The notes beneath the pieces were generated by a model. That model was not told the DNA's origin and ran no database searches. It worked only from the letters and a program-made list of their open reading frames with translations. A DNA stretch of 8,158 nt from Pseudomonadota bacterium (GTDB lineage Bacteria; Myxococcota_A; UBA796; SXON01), in NCBI GenBank assembly GCA_005776735.1, contig SXOM01000054.1:1-8158 (forward strand), read 5' to 3'. Of the stretch, positions 1-6,149 are shown piece by piece (position 1 is the stretch's first letter; each line of letters opens with the position of its first letter). Both the position numbers and the translations under genes were made by a program.

Positions 1-1
1 C

Positions 2-274
2 ATGTGTATCGGCCAGTGCGGTATCTGGGTTGGCGAAAACATCGAGCCGGAGAAGAAGAACTCCGAACTGATGCCGACCGAGCCGTACCTGCTGGGTTCC
101 AAGGCGCGCGTGGCCCTGCGCACCGGGAGCGCGGCGGAGGTGCGCCCGCTGCTCCTCGCGGCGTTGGCGGCCACCCCGGCGCCGGAGCCCGTCCGCGACG
201 CCTTCGCCGACGACCCCGAGCTGGCCCCGCGGGTGGCGGACGTCCCGGCGGCGGGGGTGATCGAGGGGTGGTGA
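2..274 (+). CDS. Unrecognised protein, probably the C-terminal part of a gene that begins left of the window
   Basis: The open frame runs from the window edge to TGA at 272-274, giving 90 residues. The ATG at position 2 may be an internal Met, since nothing upstream is visible to test it as a start. Residues 1-35 look like conserved globular sequence, with Cys at 2 and 6 and the segment GQCGIWVGENIEPEKKN. From about residue 36 the sequence becomes an Ala/Pro/Val-rich tail ending in VIEGW. Codon use changes at the same place: 6 of the first 36 codons end in A or T (GGT, GTT, GAA, TGT), against none of the last 54. That could mean translational selection on a conserved core followed by a freely drifting tail. 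I do not recognise the family. It is followed after 50 bases by the stalk lipoprotein gene on the same strand, with no obvious functional link. Confidence 0.6.
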   Translation: MCIGQCGIWVGENIEPEKKNSELMPTEPYLLGSKARVALRTGSAAEVRPLLLAALAATPAPEPVRDAFADDPELAPRVADVPAAGVIEGW

Positions 275-314
275 ACGTTTGCAGGATCCGGGCGGGGTTT
301 GCGTAGAGGCCGCT

Positions 315-319
315 GGAGG
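315..319 (+). promoter_or_regulatory. Ribosome binding site (GGAGG) of the stalk lipoprotein gene
   Basis: A perfect GGAGG lies 5 bases before the ATG at 325. An in-frame TAG at 304-306 closes the frame just upstream, so this site fixes the start and shows that the very short signal peptide is real. The rest of the 50-base gap (275-324) holds two copies of GTTTGC (277-282 and 297-302) but no convincing promoter. Confidence 0.75.
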
Positions 320-324
320 TCTTC

Positions 325-2553
325 ATGATCCTGTTCCTGGTCCTGGCCTGCGACGCGTCGACCGACACCGCGCTCACCGCGCGGGTCGACGCGCTCGAGG
401 TCGCCGTCGCATCGTGCGAGGGCAAGGTGGTGTCGTACGAAGAAACGGTCGCCGCGCAGGACGAAGCGCTCGCCGCGGCGCTGGCGAGGGTGGAGGTCGT
501 GGAGGCCGACCACACGCGCCTCGACGCGCGCCTGGAGGCGGTGGAGGCGGACTATGCGACAGCGACGGAGCTCGCCTCGTTGCTGGCCACGGTCGAGGGC
601 CTGGAGGCGACGGTCTCCGTGCTCGACGCGTCGGTGCTGACCCTCTCGGGCGACCTCGCCGCCCTCGCGGACGAGGTCGTCGATGCCGTCGCGCGGCTCA
701 CCGTCGTCGAGGCGGACTATGCGACGGGCACGGACCTGGCGGCGCTCGCGGCGACCGTCGGTTCGATCGCGGTCGCCGACCTCACCGACCTCGAGGCCGA
801 CCTGGCCGCGCACGAGGACCGCCTCGCGGTGATCGAAGGCGACTACGCGACGGCCACCGCGTCCGCGGCCGTCGAGGCCCGCGTCCTCGCCCTCGAAGCG
901 GACTCCGCCACGGCGACGACGGTGGACGCCCTGGACGGGCGCGTGGCCGCCATCGAGGCGGACTACGCGACGCAGACGGGCGTGGACACGATCGACGTCC
1001 GCGTGGCCGCGATCGAGGCCGACTACGCCGACGCGGGGTCGGTCGCCGCCGTCGCCGCCGCCGTCATGGCGGCGCAGGCCGACCTCGACAGCGTGGATGT
1101 GCGGGTCTCGGCCATCGAGGCCGACTATGCCACTGCCGCCGAGTACGTGGCCCTCGAGGCGCGGCAGTCGTCCGTGGAGACCGACGTCGCGGCGCTCCAG
1201 TCGTCGATGGCCACGGTCGAGTCGGGAGTCGCGGCGGCGGAGTCGACGCTCGCGACGGTCGAGGCTGACGTCTCCGGGCTGGAGAGCGCGCTGGCGGCGC
1301 TGGAGTCGGACGTCGCGACCATCGAGGCCGACGTGGCCGACGTGGACGACCTCTTCACCTACCTGTCGGTCGACACCCTCACCGACGCGGTGACCTTCGC
1401 GGGCGCCAACGTCTACATCCAGAACGGGAACGGGCGCTCCAACAGCACCAACGGCGTCGGCAACCTGATCCTCGGCTACGACGAGTCGAGCGGGGACACC
1501 AAGACCGGGTCGCACAACCTGGTGGTCGGACCGTACCACACCTACACCAACTACAACGGCATCGCGGTGGGGTACGACCACGAGATCGGCGAGTTCGCGG
1601 CGGCCTTCGGCTACGCCGGCATCTCGTCGGGGAGCTTCAGCTTCACCGCCGGTTCGGCCAGCGACGCCACCGGCACGGCCTCGGTGGCGATCGGCGCCGG
1701 GAACGCGGCGACCGCCAGCTACGCCATGGCGCTCGGCGGCAGCGACAACGACGCGACGTCCACCTACGCGCTCGTGGCCGGCGGGAAGGCGAACACCGCC
1801 TCGACCGGGGCCTACGCGGGGGTGTTCGGCGGCTACGGCAACACCGCGAGCGCCTACGCGGCCGTCGTGTCGGGCGGCGACTCGAACCAGGCCGACGCGG
1901 CCTACGCGGCGGCGTTCGGCGGCTACGCCAACGACGCAGACACCAACACCCACGCCACCACCCTCGGCGGCGCGGAGAACACGGCCGAGGGCGCGTACTC
2001 GACCGTGGTCGGCGGCTCCAGCAACGACGCGCAGTCCAGCTACGCCGCGTCCTTCGGCGGGTGGGGCAACGTGGCCGGCACGTCCAGCCACGTGACGACC
2101 GTGGGCGGTTCGGCGGGGTGGGCGTACGGCCAGTTCGCGACCACCGTGGGGGGGATCAACGGCGAAGCGAGCGGCACCGGAGCGCTGACGGCGGGCGGCA
2201 GCGGCGGCGGCGCGACGGGGTCCTACGCGACCGCGGTCGGCGGCTACCTCGTGACGGCGACGGCGCAGTACGCGTCGGCCTTCGGGGGCCATTCGGGCGA
2301 AGCGTCGGCGACCCATGCCACGGTGGTCGGGGGCCGGGCTGGCGTAGCGTCGGGCGGGGGTTCGGTGGTGGTGGGCGGGTACGACGACACCGCGTCCGCC
2401 TGGTACGGGCTCGCCGCCGGGGGTACCCGCGGGACCGCCGGCGCGAACTACTCGGCCACCGTCGGGGGCGCGGACGCGGCAGCCAGCGGGGACTTCTCGC
2501 TCGTCCTCGGCGGCAACGGCCAGTCCGAGTCGACCGACTACGGCGTGGAGTAG
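325..2553 (+). CDS. Lipid-anchored coiled-coil stalk protein with C-terminal YadA-like (LbR/Hep_Hag type) head; predicted trimeric surface fibre
   Basis: The 742-residue product is predicted to be an outer-membrane or surface lipoprotein. Residues 1-9 (MILFLVLAC) form a minimal signal with lipobox L-V-L-A-C, making Cys9 the lipidation site. There is no charged n-region, but the start is fixed by GGAGG and an upstream in-frame TAG. Residues 10-340 are Ala/Val/Leu/Glu/Asp-rich with heptad-like spacing and recurrent (V/I)EADYAT motifs, as in a trimeric coiled-coil stalk. Residues 341-378 are a linker or neck. Residues 378-732 hold about 24 rungs of 13-16 residues with the pattern Y-A-x-x-x-G-G-x-x-N-x-A, typical of the left-handed beta-roll head of YadA-type adhesins. 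Residues 733-742 are a short polar tail. There is no YadA-anchor beta-barrel, so this is not a classical trimeric autotransporter. Adhesion or surface display is the likely role. Trimerisation is inferred from the family; the ligand is unknown. Confidence 0.85.
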   Translation: MILFLVLACDASTDTALTARVDALEVAVASCEGKVVSYEETVAAQDEALAAALARVEVVEADHTRLDARLEAVEADYATATELASLLATVEGLEATVSVLDASVLTLSGDLAALADEVVDAVARLTVVEADYATGTDLAALAATVGSIAVADLTDLEADLAAHEDRLAVIEGDYATATASAAVEARVLALEADSATATTVDALDGRVAAIEADYATQTGVDTIDVRVAAIEADYADAGSVAAVAAAVMAAQADLDSVDVRVSAIEADYATAAEYVALEARQSSVETDVAALQSSMATVESGVAAAESTLATVEADVSGLESALAALESDVATIEADVADVDDLFTYLSVDTLTDAVTFAGANVYIQNGNGRSNSTNGVGNLILGYDESSGDTKTGSHNLVVGPYHTYTNYNGIAVGYDHEIGEFAAAFGYAGISSGSFSFTAGSASDATGTASVAIGAGNAATASYAMALGGSDNDATSTYALVAGGKANTASTGAYAGVFGGYGNTASAYAAVVSGGDSNQADAAYAAAFGGYANDADTNTHATTLGGAENTAEGAYSTVVGGSSNDAQSSYAASFGGWGNVAGTSSHVTTVGGSAGWAYGQFATTVGGINGEASGTGALTAGGSGGGATGSYATAVGGYLVTATAQYASAFGGHSGEASATHATVVGGRAGVASGGGSVVVGGYDDTASAWYGLAAGGTRGTAGANYSATVGGADAAASGDFSLVLGGNGQSESTDYGVE
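835..1074 (+). repeat. Four tandem 60-base (20-residue) units in the stalk
   Basis: Residues 171-250 of the stalk protein form four consecutive 20-residue units beginning EGDYATAT, EADSATAT, EADYATQT and EADYADAG. Each runs on through a Val-Ala-rich helix, often containing RVAAI or RVLAL. Copies of the same EADY motif at residues 74, 129 and 265 lie outside the exact 20-residue phase. A 20-residue period is not a multiple of seven (7+7+6), so the coiled coil must be locally interrupted in each unit. Confidence 0.75.
1456..2520 (+). repeat. About 24 degenerate YadA-head-like repeats (mostly 14-16 residues each)
   Basis: The G or GG of successive rungs falls near residues 383, 402, 416, 429, 443, 457, 471, 486, 502, 517, 532, 548, 563, 578, 594, 609, 624, 639, 654, 669, 684, 699, 713 and 729. 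The first rungs (LILGY, LVVGP, IAVGY, AAFGY) are more divergent and include the motif TGSHNLVVG at 394-402. The middle and late rungs are regular (for example AAFGGYANDAD, TTLGGAENTAE, TVVGGSSNDAQ). The regularity fits a long beta-roll with one short strand per rung. Confidence 0.8.
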
Positions 2554-2593
2554 CCGCGACGGCCGAGGGTTTGTTTGGGGGCCCGCCCCGCGA

Positions 2594-2615
2594 CCGGCCC
2601 GCTCGTTCGGGCCGG
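2594..2615 (+). terminator. GC-rich hairpin after the stalk gene, possible transcription terminator
   Basis: CCGGCCCG at 2594-2601 pairs perfectly with CGGGCCGG at 2608-2615 across a 6-base loop, 40 bases past the stop of the stalk gene. A smaller hairpin (GCCGCG/CGCGGC, 2629-2634 and 2638-2643) follows. Neither is followed by a T run, so a canonical Rho-independent terminator is not shown, and such stems are easy to find by chance at this GC content. The rest of the 149-base gap before the glycosyltransferase gene shows nothing else. Confidence 0.3.
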
Positions 2616-2702
2616 GGCCGTCGGGCGGGCCGCGTGGCGCGGCGGCCCCCGCCGCCGACGTGCACGGTCGCGGCGCCACGCCCACCCCGCTAAGGCCCTC
2701 CG

Positions 2703-3653
2703 GTGCGCGTCCACGTCGTCACCACCGAGTTCCCGCCGTTCTTCGGGGGCGTCGGGACCTGGGCCGGAGCGGTGGCGGCGGCGTTGGCCGGGGCCGACCA
2801 CGAGGTGCACGTCTGGGCGCACCACGGCGCGCCGATCGCGGGGGTGACGTTCCACCGGCTGTGGGGGCGGAGCTGGAACCGGTGGGGCGGGGTGTGGGTC
2901 GCGGCGCAGGTGCGGCCGTGGCTCGCGGACGACGATGTCGTCGTGTGTACGACGTGGCCGTTGGCGACGCACCTGGGCCCGCGGCGGTCGCTCTGCGTCG
3001 CGTGGCACGGCTCGGACCTGACCCGACCGGCGGTGGTGGCGGGCCGGGAACGGGTGGCGGCGCAAGCAGACAACCTCGTCGTGTCGAACTACCTGGGCGA
3101 GCGCCTCGGCGCGCCGAGCACGTGGATGCCCTACCCGATCGAGCCGGTCGAAGCGGCGCCGCGCGGGGAGGCGCTGTTGACGATCGCGAGGTTGGTCCCG
3201 AGCAAAGGCGTCGACCGCGTGCTCCGGCTCGGCGCGCGCCTCGGGCGGCCGGTGGTGGTGGTGGGCGACGGACCGGAGCGACCGGCCCTGGAGCGCCTGG
3301 CGGCGGAGCTCGGCGTCGGCGCGAGGTTCTGCGGGGCCACGCGCGACATCCCGTGGGCGGGCACCTGGGCGCTGGCGCTGTTTTCGCGGCCATACCCTGA
3401 CGGGAGCGGCGCCGAAGGCCTGGGGTTGGTGCTGCTGGAGGCGGCCGCGCGCGGGCTCCCGACGCTCGGAACACGCGTCGGCGGCATCCCCGAGGCCGCG
3501 CACGTGATCCTCGACGACCCCGATACCGACGACGTTCCCGCGCTCCCGGACGCCGCCGAGGTCCACGCCCGCCTCGCCGCGCGGCACGGCACCGCGCACT
3601 TCCTGGCGGCCTTCAGCGCGGCCCGAACTGCTGGACCTGCTGCACGTAGGTGA
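2703..3653 (+). CDS. GT4-family (GT-B fold) glycosyltransferase
   Basis: This 316-residue cytoplasmic enzyme is predicted to transfer a sugar from a nucleotide-sugar donor to a glycan or lipid acceptor, probably for surface polysaccharide or glycoconjugate synthesis. Visible signatures are the N-terminal Rossmann start (MRVHVVTTEFPPFFGGVGTW, Gly-rich loop 15-18), WHGSD at 101-105, ARLVPSKGVD at 162-171 (Arg163 and Lys168 in the usual donor-binding positions), VVGDGPER at 186-193, and the EX7E motif Glu238...Glu246 followed by GTRVGGIPE. The start is GTG 2703: an in-frame TAA at 2691-2693 excludes anything longer, and AAGG at 2692-2695 is a plausible ribosome binding site. The protein is shorter than usual for GT4 enzymes (about 350-400), with a reduced C-terminal region after residue 265. 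Its last 13 residues (Ala/Arg/Pro-rich) lie in the overlap with the opposing ASST gene. Donor and acceptor cannot be read from the sequence. Confidence 0.88.
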   Translation: MRVHVVTTEFPPFFGGVGTWAGAVAAALAGADHEVHVWAHHGAPIAGVTFHRLWGRSWNRWGGVWVAAQVRPWLADDDVVVCTTWPLATHLGPRRSLCVAWHGSDLTRPAVVAGRERVAAQADNLVVSNYLGERLGAPSTWMPYPIEPVEAAPRGEALLTIARLVPSKGVDRVLRLGARLGRPVVVVGDGPERPALERLAAELGVGARFCGATRDIPWAGTWALALFSRPYPDGSGAEGLGLVLLEAAARGLPTLGTRVGGIPEAAHVILDDPDTDDVPALPDAAEVHARLAARHGTAHFLAAFSAARTAGPAARR

Positions 3654-4944
3654 GGGCCGACCCGAGCTCCAACGAGAGGCTCCAGTCCAGCGCGCCGTCG
3701 GGCCCGTAGTCGTCGATGCGCCCAGAGGTTGCCCAACAGATCTGCGTAGAGTCGTCGGGGAAGCGGTGCACGTCGCCCTTGGCGTAGACGTACAGCGGCG
3801 GGTCGGCCTCGAGGTCCCACGTGGTCTCGAGGGTCGCGCTCTCGAAGTCGGCGCGGAACTGGACGGCGCGGCTGCTCGCGCGGTCGGCGGGGCCGTTCTC
3901 GAAGTGCAGGAAGTCGTTCTCCGACAACACCTGGAACTGGTGCGCGGCGCCGAGCGGGTCGCCCCCCACCGGCCGCAAGGCGCCGGAGTCGCCGTGGACG
4001 TGCAGGTCGGCGCGGCCGTCGATGCGGCGCACCCGTACGAACTGGTGCGCGAGGTAGAGCTGTACGTAGTACGCGTCGTGCTCGGGCACCCAGTCCAACG
4101 CGTTGGCGTGCGTCCACTCGCCGAGCTGGCCGTTGACGACGGGCTCGCCGAGCACCGTGTCGTCGAAGGCGGACCACACGATGCGTCGGGTGCCGTCGGG
4201 CGCGCGCTCGACGATGCGGTCGCCCCACACGCCGTCGACCTCCACCAGCTCGATCGCGGCGAGCGTGCCGCCGCCGAGGTCGACGAAGTCGTGGTCGGCG
4301 TTGGGCCAGTCGAGGGTGCCGAGGTCGGCGCCGTCGAGCGAACGCACGAGGATGCGGTTCTGGCTGCCCTCCATGGTGTCGCCGTGGTGGGCCACCAGGA
4401 CATAGAAGCGGTCGCCCTCTTCGGCCAGGCGGGCGCGCATGATGTACTCGTCCTCGCCGAGCTCCGGCTCCCAGGCCCACACCACGCGGCCTTCGCTGTC
4501 GAGTGCCAGGACCCAGAAGGAGGCGCCGACGGTGTTGGTGACGAGGAACTCGCCGGGCCACGCCGCCACCGCGCCCGACACCGTCATCGCCGGGACACCC
4601 GTGGGCGCGGGGTCGGTGCGCACGGCGCCCGCCGCCGTGGTGAAGGTGCGGCCGTCGGCCAGCTCGCCCACCAGCCGCGCGTGCACCGGCACGTCGTACG
4701 GCAGGCCGTAGAGCGCGGTGGACCCCGCGGCGTCGGGGGCCTCCAGCGTCGTCGCGCGGTCGAGCGTGTCGCCGACCCCGTACTCGATACGCAGGGCGCT
4801 GAGCTCGCCCTGCACGTCCCAGGTCACGGTGACCACGCTGCCGACGGTCTCGCCGGTGGTGAGCGCGAGCGTCGCCTGCACCGAGGCGGAGTCGTCCGCC
4901 CCCGGCTCGGTGGCGCATCCCGCCCACAGCAGCAAGCTCAGCAT
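3613..4944 (-). CDS. Arylsulfotransferase (ASST)-family lipoprotein
   Basis: The 443-residue product has a short lipoprotein signal (residues 1-10, MLSLLLWAGC, lipobox W-A-G-C). Residues about 24-112 form an Ig/Fn3-like beta domain (ASST-N-like), followed by a predicted beta-propeller. Family hallmarks are DHDF (His218), WTHANALDW (His279), YLAHQFVRV (His300) and HQFQVLSENDFLHFENG (His335), followed by SRAVQF at 358-363. Known ASSTs are periplasmic and move sulfuryl groups between phenols through a histidine intermediate. His335 sits where the family's nucleophilic His is expected. The Arg normally just before the His-Gln after the second motif appears replaced by Ala299, so activity is uncertain. 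ATG 4944 has no clear Shine-Dalgarno. A GTG at 5004, overlapping the upstream stop as GTGA, would add 20 residues and a charged n-region and is a real alternative start. It is the last gene of the - strand cluster. Confidence 0.78.
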   Translation of the reverse strand: MLSLLLWAGCATEPGADDSASVQATLALTTGETVGSVVTVTWDVQGELSALRIEYGVGDTLDRATTLEAPDAAGSTALYGLPYDVPVHARLVGELADGRTFTTAAGAVRTDPAPTGVPAMTVSGAVAAWPGEFLVTNTVGASFWVLALDSEGRVVWAWEPELGEDEYIMRARLAEEGDRFYVLVAHHGDTMEGSQNRILVRSLDGADLGTLDWPNADHDFVDLGGGTLAAIELVEVDGVWGDRIVERAPDGTRRIVWSAFDDTVLGEPVVNGQLGEWTHANALDWVPEHDAYYVQLYLAHQFVRVRRIDGRADLHVHGDSGALRPVGGDPLGAAHQFQVLSENDFLHFENGPADRASSRAVQFRADFESATLETTWDLEADPPLYVYAKGDVHRFPDDSTQICWATSGRIDDYGPDGALDWSLSLELGSALTYVQQVQQFGPR

Positions 4945-5000
4945 ACGGTGTAGTAGCCGGACGGCGACGGATCGATGTGAAGGGCTGGTGAGGGAACCGA

Positions 5001-6149
5001 TCACAACCCGATGCCGACGCTCGCCGCCACGCCGTAGGCCCCCCCCTCCAGCACCCCCGGCTCGCTCTGGAACGGCAGGAGCCCCGCGGCGGTCTGCACC
5101 TGGCCCGGGGAGGGGAGCACGGCGAAGACGTGGCCCACCGCGCCGCGCAGGCCGAGCACCACGCGGCCGAGGTTGAGCTCGACGCTCACTTCGCCGGTCG
5201 GCGTGAGCGCGGCGCCGTTGGCGTACACCCCGAGCTCGGTTTCGCCGGCACGATCGGGCCGACACACAAACGGGGCCGTCGAGTCGTCGCACGCGAGGCG
5301 GAGGCCCGGCGCCATGGCGGCGCGGAGGCCCACCGCCGGCGCGAGGAGGAGCGCACCGCCGAGCTCGAGCGGCACCACCAGGAACGCCGTGCCGCCGGCG
5401 GTGTTGGGCGCGAAGGTGTCCTGGTCGGCCGCGTTGGCGTAGGCCCGCGCCTCCCAGCTCGCGCCGACCGCGAGGCGCACCGGGCCCGCCGGGGCGGAGA
5501 AGCGCAGGTCGACCTGCGCGCCGGGGCGCTGGTTCTCGAGGTCGTACCCCGAGAAGGCGATGGCACCGATCGCGACGTCGAGCCGGCGGCCGCGACCGGC
5601 GGCCGCGGCGAAATCGGTGGGCGGGAGGGTGAGCACCGAGGTCTGGCCCGGCTCGACGTGGAGCGCGTGGCCGAGCAGCGTGTAGTCCCCGGCAGGCAGC
5701 GCCACGCGCGCCGGGAGCACGACACCGGCGTGCAGGCGGGCGGTCGTGTCGGCGGTGAACTGCTGCAGCGCCGTGTCGAGCTGCAGGCCGGTGCTCGTGA
5801 GCGCGGGCCGGACCCGGGGCACCCCCTCGGGGCCGCGGAGCTCCACCCAGCCGAAGTTCGCCCGCAACCACGCCTCGACCTGGGCGAGCTGCGCCCGGCG
5901 ATCGAGGTCGCCCACGTCGGCGGCGGCGCCGCTCTGCGCGCAGCGGAGCGCACGGTCTACGTCGCCGACCGGCAGCGCCAGCTCCACGCAGATGGTGTTG
6001 AGCTCGACGTGCGCGGGGTCGAGCGCGAGGCCGGCGCGGGTCTCGGTGTCGGCGTCGGCGAGCCACCCGCGCTTCTGGAACTGGCGCGCCTGCGCGAGGT
6101 GCCAGTCGGGCGTGTCGGCGGCCCACGCCACGGCGAACCACAGGATCAT
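5001..6149 (-). CDS. Secreted TPR / PEGA-like protein with probable C-terminal beta-rich (outer-membrane barrel-like) domain
   Basis: 382 residues. Residues 1-11 (MILWFAVAWAA) look like a very short secretion signal ending A-W-A or W-A-A. Residues 15-98 are helical and TPR-like (HLAQARQFQKRGWLADADTE, LALDPAHVELN). Residues about 100-176 resemble a PEGA-type beta domain (VALPAGDYTLLG, VEPGQTSVLTLP). Residues about 188-382 alternate polar and hydrophobic residues, with many Gly and Ala, as in outer-membrane strands, and end in AASVGIGL. Cys287 and Cys296 could form a small disulfide loop. The start codon overlaps the upstream ATPase stop as ATGA, and GGAG (CTCC at 6155-6158 on the + strand) lies 5 bases before it. 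I do not recognise a named family. The layout suggests an envelope protein tied to the transporter or to the ASST lipoprotein encoded next; the barrel assignment is inference. Confidence 0.75.
   Translation of the reverse strand: MILWFAVAWAADTPDWHLAQARQFQKRGWLADADTETRAGLALDPAHVELNTICVELALPVGDVDRALRCAQSGAAADVGDLDRRAQLAQVEAWLRANFGWVELRGPEGVPRVRPALTSTGLQLDTALQQFTADTTARLHAGVVLPARVALPAGDYTLLGHALHVEPGQTSVLTLPPTDFAAAAGRGRRLDVAIGAIAFSGYDLENQRPGAQVDLRFSAPAGPVRLAVGASWEARAYANAADQDTFAPNTAGGTAFLVVPLELGGALLLAPAVGLRAAMAPGLRLACDDSTAPFVCRPDRAGETELGVYANGAALTPTGEVSVELNLGRVVLGLRGAVGHVFAVLPSPGQVQTAAGLLPFQSEPGVLEGGAYGVAASVGIGL

Noticed and set aside
275..324. Sigma-54 or sigma-70 promoter before the stalk gene
   Set aside because: TTTGCA at 278-283 has no acceptable -10 partner, and the GG/GC spacing does not fit a -24/-12 element.
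835..1074. Regular 60-base units considered as a CRISPR-like or intergenic repeat array
   Set aside because: The units are degenerate at the base level, lie fully inside an open frame and are conserved as protein repeats. There are no spacers.
279..1268. 329-codon + strand frame overlapping the stalk region
   Set aside because: It is Arg/Gly-rich and out of frame with the lipobox and coiled-coil reading, which has a good ribosome binding site.
2538..4403. Long - strand open frame of 621 codons across the glycosyltransferase and part of the ASST gene
   Set aside because: It is Arg/Pro/Thr/Ser-rich with no recognisable motif, and it lies across two well-supported genes. Long chance frames are normal at this GC content.
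3131..4927. 598-codon - strand frame overlapping the ASST gene in another register
   Set aside because: The first two thirds are Arg/Pro-rich shadow sequence. The ASST reading has conserved histidine motifs and a lipobox, so it is the real one.
4945..5000. Promoter in the gap before the ASST gene (TTCACA and TACTAC on the - strand)
   Set aside because: The spacing is 20 bases, the matches are weak, and the cluster is otherwise tightly packed.
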